DNA of 64,000 bases from Microbacterium sp. 18062 (GCF_902706225.1 NZ_CACSKB010000006.1:1-64000), one strand, 5' to 3'; positions 16,628 through 26,024 are shown, counted from the stretch's first letter. Made by a program: numbers and translations. Notes: a model not told the origin generated them from the letters alone.

Positions 16628-17659
16628 GCGGGAGCGGGATGCGGCGACGAGCCCGCGGTTGATCTGCCGCCCCCAGAGCGGGCCGCGGTAGAGGAACGCC
16701 GTGTAGCCCTGCACGAGCGTGGCGCCGGCGTCCAGCCGCTCCTGCACGTCGGCGGCCGTCTCGACGCCGCCGACCGAGATGACGCAGAAGTCCTCCGGCA
16801 CCACGGCACGCACAAGGCGCAGCGCCTCCAGCGAACGCGCCCTGAGCGGCGCGCCGGACAGTCCGCCGGCCCCCGCCGCCTCCACGACCGCCGCCGGAGT
16901 CCGCAGACCCTCACGCGAGATCGTGGTATTGGTCGCGATCACGCCGGCGAGCCCCAGTTCTACCGCGAGACGCGCGACGGCCTCGATCTCGTCATCGGCG
17001 AGATCGGGGGCGAACTTCACCAGCAGCGGTGTCGTGCCGGATGCCGCGTGCACCGCCTCGAGCAGGGGGCGGAGCGTCTCGACCGCCTGCAGCCCGCGCA
17101 GCCCCGGGGTGTTCGGCGAGGAGACGTTGACCACGAGGTAGTCGGCGAGCGGAGCGAGCAGCCGGGCGCTGCGCACGTAGTCGTCGGTCGCGTCCTCGAC
17201 CTCCACGCCCCGGCTCTTGCCGATGTTCACGCCGACGACGGGCCGGTGCACGTGCCTCCTCAGCCGCACGAGCTTCGCCGCCGCAGCCTCGGCGCCACGG
17301 TTGTTGAACCCCATCCGGTTCACGACCGCGCGGTCGGGGATGAGGCGGAAAAGTCGCGGACGGGGGTTTCCCTCCTGCGGCACCGCCGTGATCGTGCCGA
17401 CCTCGACGTGCCCGAAGCCGAGTGCGTACAGTCCCGCGGCACCGGTCACGTCCTTGTCGAACCCGGCCGCGATCCCGAACGGCGAGTCGAACTCGAGCCC
17501 GAGGGCGCTCGTGCGCAGCGCCGCCGCCGGACGCGTGAACGCGCGCGCGGCGATCGAGAACGGCGGCACCGACAGCATCCGGATCACCCGCATGGCGACG
17601 TGGTGCGCCGATTCGGGATCCATGCGGGAGAGGACGTGGCGGAACAGCAGCGGATACAT
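16625..17659 (-). CDS. pyrD: dihydroorotate dehydrogenase (quinone), class 2
   Basis: 344 aa. Oxidises dihydroorotate to orotate with quinone as acceptor, in pyrimidine synthesis. The N-terminal amphipathic helical region (LFRHVLSRMDPESAHH) that anchors class 2 enzymes is present. FGIAAGFDKDVTGAAGLYAL, GTITAVPQEGNPRPRLFRL, NRMGFNN and VVNVSSPNTPGLRGLQ (catalytic Ser) are all intact, as is the FMN-phosphate site near ISVGGVETAADV. The ATG is 8 nt from a TAACCT -10 box (17668-17673). Monocistronic. Confidence 0.96.
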   Translation of the reverse strand: MYPLLFRHVLSRMDPESAHHVAMRVIRMLSVPPFSIAARAFTRPAAALRTSALGLEFDSPFGIAAGFDKDVTGAAGLYALGFGHVEVGTITAVPQEGNPRPRLFRLIPDRAVVNRMGFNNRGAEAAAAKLVRLRRHVHRPVVGVNIGKSRGVEVEDATDDYVRSARLLAPLADYLVVNVSSPNTPGLRGLQAVETLRPLLEAVHAASGTTPLLVKFAPDLADDEIEAVARLAVELGLAGVIATNTTISREGLRTPAAVVEAAGAGGLSGAPLRARSLEALRLVRAVVPEDFCVISVGGVETAADVQERLDAGATLVQGYTAFLYRGPLWGRQINRGLVAASRSR

Positions 17660-17667
17660 CGTCAGTC

Positions 17668-17673
17668 AGGTTA
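17668..17673 (-). promoter_or_regulatory. -10 box of pyrD, leaderless
   Basis: TAACCT on the minus strand, 8 nt from the pyrD ATG. Confidence 0.5.
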
Positions 17674-17703
17674 CCGCCGTACGCCCCACCCGACCGACAC
17701 GGG

Positions 17704-18180
17704 TCACTCCCCCGGCGCGGCCGAGAGCCGACGCGCGCGGTCCTCGCGCAGCTGCTCGATCGACGTCTCGAAGTCCTCGAGCGAGTCGAACGCCTGGTAC
17801 ACGCTCGCGAACCGGAGGAACGCGACCTCGTCGAGCTCGCGCAGCGGGCCGAGGATGGCGAGACCGATCTCGTTCGTGTCGATCTGCGAGGAGCCGGTCT
17901 GTCGCACCGCCTCCTCGACCTTCTGCGCGAGCACCGCGAGATCGGCATCGGTGACCGGACGCCCCTGGCAGGCCTTCCGAACTCCGGAGATGACCTTCTC
18001 ACGACTGAACGGCTCGATGACGCCGGAGCGCTTGATCACGTTGAGGCTCGCGGTCTCGATGGTCGAGAACCGGCCGCCGCACTCGGGGCACTGACGGCGG
18101 CGGCGGATGCTGAGACCGTCGTCGCTCGTGCGCGAGTCGATGACGCGGGAATCGGGATGGCGGCAGAAAGGGCAATGCAT
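17704..18180 (-). CDS. nrdR: transcriptional repressor NrdR
   Basis: 158 aa. Zn-ribbon [17 protein letters not shown] ... [10 protein letters not shown] at the N-terminus (four Cys) followed by an ATP-cone domain ([19 protein letters not shown]). Senses dATP/ATP and represses ribonucleotide reductase genes; nrd operons elsewhere should carry NrdR boxes. The ATG starts 9 nt after a TAGCCT -10 box that overlaps the hisD stop codon, so it can be expressed apart from hisD. Confidence 0.96.
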   Translation of the reverse strand: MHCPFCRHPDSRVIDSRTSDDGLSIRRRRQCPECGGRFSTIETASLNVIKRSGVIEPFSREKVISGVRKACQGRPVTDADLAVLAQKVEEAVRQTGSSQIDTNEIGLAILGPLRELDEVAFLRFASVYQAFDSLEDFETSIEQLREDRARRLSAAPGE

Positions 18181-18189
18181 GACAGCGAC

Positions 18190-18195
18190 AGGCTA
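18190..18195 (-). promoter_or_regulatory. -10 box of nrdR overlapping the hisD stop codon
   Basis: TAGCCT on the minus strand, 9 nt before the nrdR ATG. Its first three bases are the hisD stop codon TAG. Confidence 0.45.
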
Positions 18196-19494
18196 TCTCT
18201 CGAACCGCGCTTCGACGGCCTCGCCGTGCGCAGGGAGCGCTTCGGCCTGTGCCAGCGTGACGATCGCGTCGCGCACGGCGGCCAGCGCGTCGCGGTCGTA
18301 CTCGATGACCTGCTGCGGCCTCAGGAACGTCGCCGCCGACAACCCGGCGGCGTACCGGGCCTGTCCGCCCGTGGGGAGCACGTGGTTGCTGCCGGCGAGA
18401 TAGTCGCCGAGGCTCACGGGGGCGTGGTCGCCCACGAAGACGGCGCCCGCATTGACGAACTCCTCCACCCGGGGATCGTCCAGGTGCAGCTCGAGGTGCT
18501 CGGGCGCGTAGGCGTTGCTGAAGGCGGTGGCCTGGGTCAGATCGTCCACGAGCACGATCGCCGACTGCGGCCCGTCGAAGGCCGCGGCCACCCGCTCGGC
18601 GTGGCGCGTGCGCGGTGCCCGGATGATGAGCTCGGCCGCGACCGCATCGGCGAGCACGGACGAGGCGGTGACGAGCACGGCGGAGGCCTGCTCGTCGTGC
18701 TCCGCCTGACTGATGAGGTCCGCCGCGACCAGACGTGGATCGGCCGAGTCGTCGGCGACGATCAGGATCTCGGTCGCGCCCGCCTCGGAGTCGGTTCCGA
18801 CCACGCCCGCCACGGCGCGCTTGGCAGCCGCCACGAAGTTGTTGCCGGGGCCCGTGACCACATCCACCGGGTCGAGGTCGAGAGCGTCCACGCCGTGCGC
18901 GAACGCGCCGATCGCGCCGGCACCGCCCATCGCGTAGACCTCGTCGATGCCGAGCAGACGCGCGGCGGACAGGATCACGGGATGGACGCGGCCTCCCTGA
19001 TCGCGCTGCGGGGGCGAGGCGAGCGCCACGACCTCGACACCGGCGACCTGCGCCGGCACCACGTTCATGACGACGCTCGAGGGATAGACCGCCTTGCCGC
19101 CGGGGACGTACACGCCCACGCGGCGCACCGGCTGCCAGCGCTGCGTCACCCGCGCGCCCGGTCCGACCTCCGTCACGACAGGAGCCGGGACCTGGGCCGC
19201 GGATGCCGTGCGCACACGGGCGATGGCCTCCTCCAGCGCGGCCCGCACCTTCGGGTCCAGGGTCGCGAGAGCCTCATCGAGGTGCGTCGACGGAACACGG
19301 ACGGCGTGTCCCGTGACGCCGTCGAACCGCTCGGCCTGCGCACGCAACGCCGCCTCGCCGGACACCGCCACGTCATGGACGAGCTGCGCCGCCGTCGTCA
19401 GCGCCGACTCGCGGGCGACATCCGCCCGCGGGACGGCGGCCAGCAGCTCGGCCGCCGAGAGCGTGCGGCCGCGAAGGTCGATGGTGCGCAGCAT
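18193..19494 (-). CDS. hisD: histidinol dehydrogenase
   Basis: 433 aa. Catalyses the last two steps of histidine synthesis (histidinol to histidine, NAD, Zn). Landmarks are VPGGKAVYPSSVVMNVVPA, the GAGAIGAFAHG NAD segment, the VTGPGNNFVAAAKRAVAG signature, DLISQAEHDEQASAVL with Zn and catalytic residues, and the C-terminal NHVLPTGGQARYA. Full length. A TAGCCT -10 box is 6 nt from the ATG, and the spacer itself reads GGAGGG, so leaderless and Shine-Dalgarno starts cannot be told apart. The other his genes are not adjacent. Confidence 0.97.
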   Translation of the reverse strand: MLRTIDLRGRTLSAAELLAAVPRADVARESALTTAAQLVHDVAVSGEAALRAQAERFDGVTGHAVRVPSTHLDEALATLDPKVRAALEEAIARVRTASAAQVPAPVVTEVGPGARVTQRWQPVRRVGVYVPGGKAVYPSSVVMNVVPAQVAGVEVVALASPPQRDQGGRVHPVILSAARLLGIDEVYAMGGAGAIGAFAHGVDALDLDPVDVVTGPGNNFVAAAKRAVAGVVGTDSEAGATEILIVADDSADPRLVAADLISQAEHDEQASAVLVTASSVLADAVAAELIIRAPRTRHAERVAAAFDGPQSAIVLVDDLTQATAFSNAYAPEHLELHLDDPRVEEFVNAGAVFVGDHAPVSLGDYLAGSNHVLPTGGQARYAAGLSAATFLRPQQVIEYDRDALAAVRDAIVTLAQAEALPAHGEAVEARFER

Positions 19495-19500
19495 CCCTCC

Positions 19501-19506
19501 AGGCTA
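19501..19506 (-). promoter_or_regulatory. -10 box of hisD
   Basis: TAGCCT on the minus strand, separated from the ATG by the 6 nt GGAGGG. Confidence 0.5.
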
Positions 19507-19540
19507 CCGGCTCGGAAGCGGCGACCGCGGCCGTCGGACG

Positions 19541-20548
19541 TCACCCCCGGGTGACGTCCGACACGTCGTGCAGGTAGCCGATGCGACCGTCCTCGTGCCG
19601 CACCACGAACACCTCGCCGCGGTCCTCGATCACCAGGGCCCACGCGGTCGGGCCGATCACGAACAGCGTCGCGCCCGTCTCGTCGAGCACCTCGCGCTCC
19701 ACCGGGGCCAGAGCCCAGAACGGCTGCTGCGCGGGTACGGCCACCGGGTCGGGGTCGGAGGCATCGTCGACGACGGGCGACGACGAGAAGGCATCGCCGA
19801 GCGGGGTGAACTCCCCCGTGTCGTACGCCGCGGTGGTGTTCGCGGGCTCCGCGGCCGGCACCGCGGTCGGATCGACCGTGGCCGTCTGATCGGCGACCGG
19901 GTACACGGTCTGCGGGTGGGCGCCGGTGGCGTCCTGAGGGGCGTGCACGGCCGGTTCGGGTGCGGGACGCGCGACCACCGGACGCAAGGGCCGGGCGTTC
20001 CGGTGCGCGATCGTCTCGTCGCGGTAGTCGAAGTCGTCGCCGATCGTCGGGATGAACGGGGCGAAGACGGTGAAGACCACACCCGCCGTCATCAGCACCA
20101 GCTGGACCCACTGGACCCAGCCCGGCACCCAGACGCCTCGCGCCGCACCGAAGGCGACGATGTCCCAGACGTACTGCAGCCACAGCACGGCCGACACCGA
20201 GAAGGCGACGGAGGCGAACTGATCGATGCCGAGCGATCCGACGCGCCGGATGCCCGTCGGCGACAACCGCCGGAGGACGATCAGGAAGACCGCGACGGTC
20301 GGGGTGCCGATCGTCAGCACCCAGAGGAGTCCGGCGGTCCACACCGACTGGAACGCGCCGGGCGTCAGCGAGAAGAAGGAGAAGAGGAACCCGAGCGCCC
20401 AGATGCCGAGCAGCACGATCTCGCGGATCGAGAACGGGCCCACGCCGTACTGGGGCGGCGCCGTCACGTCGGTCTCGACGACGTCGTCGTCCTCGAAGCG
20501 GCCGTCGAGCTCCTCGTCGGAGTTCTGGGGGGTCTGGTCATCGGTCAT
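19541..20548 (-). CDS. membrane protein of unknown function with acidic linker
   Basis: 335 aa from the ATG at 20548, chosen because GGAAGGA lies 6-7 nt upstream; an in-frame start nine codons earlier has no ribosome site. After an acidic N-terminus (DEELDGRFEDDDVVETD), four hydrophobic segments lie near residues 42-62, 68-88, 102-125 and 133-155. A long Pro/Ala/Thr-rich linker (about 165-265) follows, then a small C-terminal globular domain (QQPFWALAPVEREVLDET ... GPTAWALVIEDRGEVFVV). The C-terminal module looks like a sensor or binding domain. Not recognised as a named family. Monocistronic between hisD and dnaE. Confidence 0.75.
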   Translation of the reverse strand: MTDDQTPQNSDEELDGRFEDDDVVETDVTAPPQYGVGPFSIREIVLLGIWALGFLFSFFSLTPGAFQSVWTAGLLWVLTIGTPTVAVFLIVLRRLSPTGIRRVGSLGIDQFASVAFSVSAVLWLQYVWDIVAFGAARGVWVPGWVQWVQLVLMTAGVVFTVFAPFIPTIGDDFDYRDETIAHRNARPLRPVVARPAPEPAVHAPQDATGAHPQTVYPVADQTATVDPTAVPAAEPANTTAAYDTGEFTPLGDAFSSSPVVDDASDPDPVAVPAQQPFWALAPVEREVLDETGATLFVIGPTAWALVIEDRGEVFVVRHEDGRIGYLHDVSDVTRG

Positions 20549-20632
20549 GTCGCATCCTTCCGGGCGCGGGCACACAGGGCGGGGAGATCGGTTCGATCCT
20601 AACGGCGGTGGCCGGTGTCGACCACGAGGTGT

Positions 20633-23600
20633 TCATCCAAGGCAATTCGGCCCGAGCAGCCCCTTCAGATCGCCGAAGAGGTCGGCGCTGACCGAGACCG
20701 GATGCGGCACCTCGAAGACCTTCGCCACGCCGTCGCGGTGCAGCTTCAGAGTCACCTCGGTCTCGCCGCGATGACGCGCGAGGACGGCCGCGAGATCCTC
20801 GACCACGCTCTGCGTCGCCCGTTGCTCCGGCACGACGAGCACCAGGGCGCCGGCCGTGTCCACGGTGCCCAGATCGGGCGAGAAGCAGCTCTGCGCATGC
20901 AGGTTCATGCCGTCGTCGCGTCGGGAGACCCGCCCGCGCACGACGAGGATCGAGTCGGCTTGCAGCTGCGCCTGGAACTCGGTGTAGGTCTTGCCCATGA
21001 ACATCACGGTGATCTCGCCGTTGAAGTCCTCGACGGTGATCATGCCGTACGGGTTTCCGCTGGCCTTGGCCACGCGATGCTGGACGCTCGTCACGAGCCC
21101 CGCGACCGTGACCTGGTCGCCGTCAGCGACGTCCTCGGACGCCAGCAGATCGTGGATCCCCGTCGAGGCGTGTTTCGCGAGCGGGATCTCGAGCCCCGCG
21201 AGCGGGTGGTCGGAGACGTAGAGCCCGAGCATCTCGCGCTCGAACGCCAGCTTGTCCTTCTTCGTCCACTCGGGGCGCTCCGGGACCTTGGCCGGCATGA
21301 TCTCCTCGGCCTCGTCGTACAGGCTGTCGAAGTCGAACCCGATCGCGCCGGTCGCCGCCTTGCGCTTGGTCTCCACTGCGGCCTCGGTGGCATCCTCGTG
21401 GACCTCCATCAATGCTCGGCGGGTGGACCCGAGCGAGTCGAAGGCACCTGCTTTGATCAGCGACTCCACGGTGCGCTTGTTCGCGACGTGCAGCGGCACC
21501 TTGGTGAGGAAGTCGTGGAAGCTCACGAAGCTCTCGTTCGCACGCGCCGCCACGATCCCGTCGACGACGTTCGTCCCGACGTTGCGCACGGCGCCGAGAC
21601 CGAAGCGGATGTCCTCCCCGACGGCCGCGAAGTACCGGATCGACTGCCCGACGTCGGGCGGCAGCACCTTGATGCCCATGCGACGGCACTCGTTGAGGTA
21701 CACCGCCATCTTGTCCTTCGAGTCGCCGACGCTGGTGAGCAGCGCCGCCATGTACTCGGCGGGATAGTGCGCCTTGAGGTACGCCGTCCAGTACGACACC
21801 AGCCCGTAGGCGGCCGAGTGCGCCTTGTTGAACGCGTAGTCGGAGAAGGGCAGCAGGATCTCCCACAGCTTCTGCACGGCCTCGTCCGAGTACCCGTTGG
21901 CGTGCATGCCGGCCTGGAAGCCGGCGAACTGCTTGTCGAGCTCGGACTTCTTCTTCTTGCCCATCGCACGGCGCAGGATGTCGGCCTGGCCGAGGCTGAA
22001 GCCGGCGACCCTCTGGGCGATCGCCATCACCTGCTCCTGGTAGATGATGAGGCCGTAGCTCGTGTTCAGGATCTCGGCGAGCGACTCCTCGAACTCCGCG
22101 TGGATCGGCGTGATCTCCTGCTGGCCGTTCTTGCGGAGCGCGTAGTTGATATGGGAGTTGGCACCCATGGGCCCGGGCCGGTATAGCGCGATGACGGCCG
22201 AGATGTCCTCGAAGTTGTCGGGCTTCATCAGGCGCAGCAGCGAGCGCATGGGGCCGCCGTCGAGCTGGAACACCCCGAGGGTGTCGCCCCGCGAGAGCAG
22301 CTCGTACGAGGCCTTGTCGTCGAGCGTCAGGTCTTCGAGGACGAGCGGCTCCCCGCGGTTGGCCTCGATGTTGTCGAGCGCGTCGTTGATGATCGTGAGG
22401 TTCCGCAGCCCGAGGAAGTCCATCTTGATCAGGCCGAGCGACTCGCAGGCCGGATAGTCGAACTGCGTGACGATCTGGCCGTCCTGTTCGCGACGCATGA
22501 TCGGGATGATGTCGATGAGCGGATCGCTCGACATGATGACGCCGGCCGCGTGCACGCCCCATTGGCGCTTCAGGTTCTCCAGGCCCACCGCGGTGTCGAA
22601 GACCGTCTTGGCCTCGGTGTCGCTCTCGATGAGCGCGCGGAACTCGGAGGCCTCCTTGTAGCGCGGGTGCTCCCGGTTGAACATGCCGTCCAGCGGCATG
22701 TCCTTGCCCATCACCGCGGGCGGCATCGCCTTGGTGAGCCGATCCCCCATGCTGAACGGGAACCCGAGCACGCGCCCGGCGTCCTTGAGCGCCTGCTTGG
22801 CCTTGATCGTGCCGTACGTCACGATCTGCGCCACGCGCTCGTCGCCGTACTTCTCGGTGACGTACTGGATCACCTCGCCGCGGCGACGGTCGTCGAAGTC
22901 GACGTCGAAGTCGGGCATGGAGACGCGGTCGGGGTTCAGGAACCGCTCGAAGATGAGACCGTGCTGCAGCGGGTCGAGATCGGTGATCCGCATCGCGTAG
23001 GCGGCCATCGAGCCCGCACCCGAGCCGCGGCCGGGACCGACCCGGATCCCGTTGTCCTTGGCCCAGTTGATGAAGTCGGCGACGACGAGGAAGTACCCCG
23101 GGAACCCCATCTGCACGATGACGCCGGTCTCGTACTCGGCCTGCTGACGGACGTCGTCGGGGATGCCGGCCGGGTACCGGTACTCGAGGCCCTTCTCGAC
23201 CTCTTTGACGAACCAGGACTCCTCGGTCTCGCCCTCGGGCACCGGGAAGCGCGGCATGTAGTTGGCGCTCGTGTCGAACTCGACGCTGCAGCGCTCGGCG
23301 ATCAGCAGTGTGTTGTCGCACGCCTCGGGGTGGTCGCGGAAGATCTGCCGCATCTCGGCCGACGACTTGATGTAGTACCCGTCGCCGTCGAACTTGAACC
23401 GCTTCGGGTCGTCGAGGGTCGATCCGGACTGCACGCAGAGCAGCGCCGCATGGCTGGTCGCGTCGTGCTGGTGCGTGTAGTGGGAGTCGTTCGTCGCCAC
23501 GAGCGGGATGTCGAGGTCCTTCGATATCCTGATCAGATCGCTCATGACCCGTCGCTCGATCGAGAGCCCGTGGTCCATGATCTCGGCGAAGTAGTTCTCC

Positions 23601-24151
23601 TTGCCGAAGATGTCCTGGAACTCGGCCGCGGCCGCTCGCGCCGCGTCGTACTGGCCGAGTCGCAGGCGTGTCTGCACCTCGCCGGACGGGCAGCCGGTCG
23701 TCGCGATCAGTCCGTTGGAGTACTTCTGCAGGAGATCGCGATCCATCCGCGGCTTGAAGTAGTACCCCTCGATGCTCGCCTTCGAGGAGAGCCGGAAGAG
23801 GTTGTGCATGCCCGGGCTGTTCTGCGACCACAGGGTCATGTGGGTGTACGCACCCGATCCCGAGACGTCGTCACTGGACTGCTCGGGCGTGCCCCACCGC
23901 ACACGCGACTTGTCGGAGCGGTGCGTGCCGGGGGTCACATAGGCCTCGATGCCGATGATCGGGTTGATGCCGGCATCCTTCGCCGTCTTGTAGAACTCGA
24001 ACGCGGCGAAGGTGTTGCCGTGGTCGGTGACGGCGATCGCCGGCATGTCGAGCCTGGCGGCCTCCTGCACCATCGGCCCGATGCGGGCCGCGCCGTCCAG
24101 CATCGAGTACTCGCTGTGCACGTGCAGGTGAACGAAGGAATCTGCTGCCAC
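20633..24151 (-). CDS. dnaE: DNA polymerase III alpha subunit
   Basis: 1172 aa from GTG. The main replicative polymerase. The PHP domain starts HLHVHSEYSMLDGAAR and has the His/Asp metal sites expected of actinobacterial DnaE1, where PHP is the proofreading exonuclease. The palm catalytic triad is in MPDFDVDFDDRRRGEVIQYV (near residue 410), followed by the beta-binding and helix-hairpin-helix region (LPPDVGQS, FGLGAVRNVG) and an OB domain near residue 1000 (VTVAGLVTSVQHRVA). Length fits DnaE1 and not the ImuC form. A TAGACT box is 6 nt before the GTG. Confidence 0.97.
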   Translation of the reverse strand: MAADSFVHLHVHSEYSMLDGAARIGPMVQEAARLDMPAIAVTDHGNTFAAFEFYKTAKDAGINPIIGIEAYVTPGTHRSDKSRVRWGTPEQSSDDVSGSGAYTHMTLWSQNSPGMHNLFRLSSKASIEGYYFKPRMDRDLLQKYSNGLIATTGCPSGEVQTRLRLGQYDAARAAAAEFQDIFGKENYFAEIMDHGLSIERRVMSDLIRISKDLDIPLVATNDSHYTHQHDATSHAALLCVQSGSTLDDPKRFKFDGDGYYIKSSAEMRQIFRDHPEACDNTLLIAERCSVEFDTSANYMPRFPVPEGETEESWFVKEVEKGLEYRYPAGIPDDVRQQAEYETGVIVQMGFPGYFLVVADFINWAKDNGIRVGPGRGSGAGSMAAYAMRITDLDPLQHGLIFERFLNPDRVSMPDFDVDFDDRRRGEVIQYVTEKYGDERVAQIVTYGTIKAKQALKDAGRVLGFPFSMGDRLTKAMPPAVMGKDMPLDGMFNREHPRYKEASEFRALIESDTEAKTVFDTAVGLENLKRQWGVHAAGVIMSSDPLIDIIPIMRREQDGQIVTQFDYPACESLGLIKMDFLGLRNLTIINDALDNIEANRGEPLVLEDLTLDDKASYELLSRGDTLGVFQLDGGPMRSLLRLMKPDNFEDISAVIALYRPGPMGANSHINYALRKNGQQEITPIHAEFEESLAEILNTSYGLIIYQEQVMAIAQRVAGFSLGQADILRRAMGKKKKSELDKQFAGFQAGMHANGYSDEAVQKLWEILLPFSDYAFNKAHSAAYGLVSYWTAYLKAHYPAEYMAALLTSVGDSKDKMAVYLNECRRMGIKVLPPDVGQSIRYFAAVGEDIRFGLGAVRNVGTNVVDGIVAARANESFVSFHDFLTKVPLHVANKRTVESLIKAGAFDSLGSTRRALMEVHEDATEAAVETKRKAATGAIGFDFDSLYDEAEEIMPAKVPERPEWTKKDKLAFEREMLGLYVSDHPLAGLEIPLAKHASTGIHDLLASEDVADGDQVTVAGLVTSVQHRVAKASGNPYGMITVEDFNGEITVMFMGKTYTEFQAQLQADSILVVRGRVSRRDDGMNLHAQSCFSPDLGTVDTAGALVLVVPEQRATQSVVEDLAAVLARHRGETEVTLKLHRDGVAKVFEVPHPVSVSADLFGDLKGLLGPNCLG

Positions 24152-24157
24152 CCGTCG

Positions 24158-24163
24158 AGTCTA
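24158..24163 (-). promoter_or_regulatory. -10 box of dnaE, leaderless
   Basis: TAGACT on the minus strand, 6 nt from the GTG start. Confidence 0.55.
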
Positions 24164-24193
24164 CGTTCGCGGCACCGACACGGTGCCCGAACG
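24164..24193 (-). terminator. hairpin between the sigma operon end and the dnaE promoter
   Basis: CGTTCG-c-GGCACCG-aca-CGGTGCC-CGAACG, a 13-bp stem with one bulged base and a 3-nt loop, directly abutting the dnaE -10 box. It can terminate the upstream minus-strand sigma/CU044-type operon and occupies the dnaE -35 region. CGTTCGCGG recurs on its far side. The 24194-24323 stretch holds no other visible feature. Confidence 0.5.
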
Positions 24194-24323
24194 TTCGCGG
24201 CGTGACGCCGCATCCGCGCCGCGCGCGAGGGCGGGAACGCGCGTGACACGCCGGGTCGGATGCGCCCGGGCCGGCGCGTCGCGGACGATTCCCGCCGTCG
24301 GCCCGATCGGCGCCGCGCGGCCG

Positions 24324-25400
24324 CTACGGAGCGGAGTCGACCACCGAGATCGACACCTCGGTCCTGCTCGACCACGCGGGCGCCTCCTCGCTGCCCGCGG
24401 GCAAGGTCCCCGTCCCGCTCCCTCCGTCGGTCACGGCGACGATGTAGCCGCGGGCCGTGTCGAGAACGAACTCGATCGGAGCGCCCGTCGCCCGCTCGTA
24501 CGAGAGGGTGGTGAGGTCGCCGTCGGTCGCCACGACCGTCACGCCGTCGAGCGTCGCGAAGGCGCGGAGCAGCGCCGCGCGGGCATCGGCCGGGGCGAGG
24601 TTGAAGACGTTCACGTCGCTGAGGGTCTCGGAGAAGTAGTGGGCGAGACCGTTCGCGTCGCCCTCGCCGTCGTAGCGGTCGGCGAACCAGGCGATCACGC
24701 CGTCGACGTCGTCCGGCAGGTCGGCGTACAGGTCGCGGTCGTCGAGGTAGTACTCGAACGTGCCGCCGTCGCCGCCCGCCGCCTCGGCCACGCCACCGGG
24801 ATACCTGGTGACGCCGGCGAGCCGCTCGTTCCCGAGCCCCGATGTCTCCGCCCAGTCCGCAGCCGCCTCGTCGGCGCGGGGCCCGTATGCCGCGGTGACG
24901 CGATAGGGGTCGCGCTCCCGGACCCACTCGTCCCCGGGATCGGCCGGCACGTAGGTCGCGATCGTGTCCTCCACGCGGAGGGCGGCCTCCGCATCCCCCT
25001 GCGCGCCGTTGTTGAATCGCGCGCCGTCGGGCATGTCGGCATCCCAGCGCGGGATCCAGCTGAAGACCGTCTCGACGCGCAGGAACTGACCGGGCTCGAG
25101 CGTCGTCGCCGGGGCCGAAGCCTCGGCCGCGTCGGCGGCGGTCTCGAACGCCGCCGACGCGGTGGCCGTCTGCGCCGGAACCAGCACGCCGCCCGCGACG
25201 ATCGCGGCCGTGGCCGCCGCCGTGGCGATGCCGCCGATCCCGATGCCGCGCCACCGCCCCCGCGGCCTACGGGCGCTCTCGCGCTCCGGCGCCGACCTCG
25301 CCAGCTCCTGACGCAGTGCCCGCCGCGCCGTCTCCACCTGGGCATCCGTGAGCGCCGGGCCATCCGCCCCTATCTCACGCACTCGTTCCATAAGCTCCAT
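24324..25400 (-). CDS. CU044_5270-type membrane protein, sigma-factor partner
   Basis: 358 aa; the ATG has GGAGGAGACCG upstream and lies inside the 3' end of the sigma gene (26-nt overlap). A cytoplasmic helical N-terminus (TDAQVETARRALRQELARSA) is followed by an Arg-rich segment, one membrane helix near residues 52-72, and a large extracytoplasmic domain with FLRVETVFSWIPRW and YYLDDRDLYADLPDD. This is the CU044_5270 type, which regularly follows ECF sigma factors in actinobacteria. It probably acts as a membrane anti-sigma or sensor. No zinc HxxxCxxC motif is present. Confidence 0.75.
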   Translation of the reverse strand: MELMERVREIGADGPALTDAQVETARRALRQELARSAPERESARRPRGRWRGIGIGGIATAAATAAIVAGGVLVPAQTATASAAFETAADAAEASAPATTLEPGQFLRVETVFSWIPRWDADMPDGARFNNGAQGDAEAALRVEDTIATYVPADPGDEWVRERDPYRVTAAYGPRADEAAADWAETSGLGNERLAGVTRYPGGVAEAAGGDGGTFEYYLDDRDLYADLPDDVDGVIAWFADRYDGEGDANGLAHYFSETLSDVNVFNLAPADARAALLRAFATLDGVTVVATDGDLTTLSYERATGAPIEFVLDTARGYIVAVTDGGSGTGTLPAGSEEAPAWSSRTEVSISVVDSAP

Positions 25401-25980
25401 CGGTCTCCTCCTTCGCCATCCAGGTCAGCCGGGCCGCGGTGCGCGAGCCCGGTGGTGCGAGCTTGCGCCGCACCCGGTTGAGCCGGGACCGCACGGTCCC
25501 GACCGGCACTCCGAGCGCGAGCGCGACCTCCTCGTACGTGAGGTCGCCCCAGGCGTACAGCAGCAGGGTGTCGCGATCGCGTGCCGACAGCGCCGCGATC
25601 CGCGGTGCCAGGGCGCGGACGGCGGCCGCCGCATCCGCCCGCGCCCCCGCTGCGCCGATCGCGCCGTCGCTGACGTGCTCCTCCCGTGCCGCAGAGGCCG
25701 CGAACGACCGCCACTGGGCGGCCTCCTGCGCGCGGTGACTCTTGATCAGGCGGGACGCGATGCCCAGCAGCCAGGGCTTGGCCGAGTCCCACGTCCCGTC
25801 GAAGTCCCCTCGGCGGCGGAACGCCACGAGCATCGTCTCGCTGAGGACGTCCTCCGCCGCGTCCGAGCCGACCCACCGTGCCGCGAACGCGCCGACGACC
25901 CGCGCGTGCCGCTCGAACAGCTCCGCGAAGGCGGGAGGGTGCTCGAGAGAGCGGCGGATGATCTCGCTGTCTGTGCTCAC
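25375..25980 (-). CDS. ECF RNA polymerase sigma factor
   Basis: 201 aa from the GTG at 25980, giving MSTDSEIIRRSLEHP, the usual family start; an in-frame GTG 15 codons upstream sits too close to the -10 sequences. Region 2 runs over AFAELFERHARVV ... AAEDVLSETMLVAFRRR, with WLLGIASRLIKSHR. Region 4 near residue 145 has LSARDRDTLLLYAWGDLTYE and the helix-turn-helix ALGVPVGTVRSRLNRVRRKL. It is co-transcribed with the overlapping membrane partner. The divergent region with the NUDIX gene carries two copies of CACGACCCTAG, a possible autoregulated promoter. Confidence 0.92.
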   Translation of the reverse strand: MSTDSEIIRRSLEHPPAFAELFERHARVVGAFAARWVGSDAAEDVLSETMLVAFRRRGDFDGTWDSAKPWLLGIASRLIKSHRAQEAAQWRSFAASAAREEHVSDGAIGAAGARADAAAAVRALAPRIAALSARDRDTLLLYAWGDLTYEEVALALGVPVGTVRSRLNRVRRKLAPPGSRTAARLTWMAKEETDGAYGTSA

Positions 25981-26024
25981 GAAGGGTATTGCCCGATACG
26001 CCCGGGACGGTTCACGGGTCTTCA

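Noticed and set aside
24185..24193. LexA/SOS box at the dnaE promoter (CCGAACGTTCG)
   Set aside because: It lacks the four-base spacer of actinobacterial SOS boxes (CGAAC-N4-GTTCG) and is part of the hairpin.
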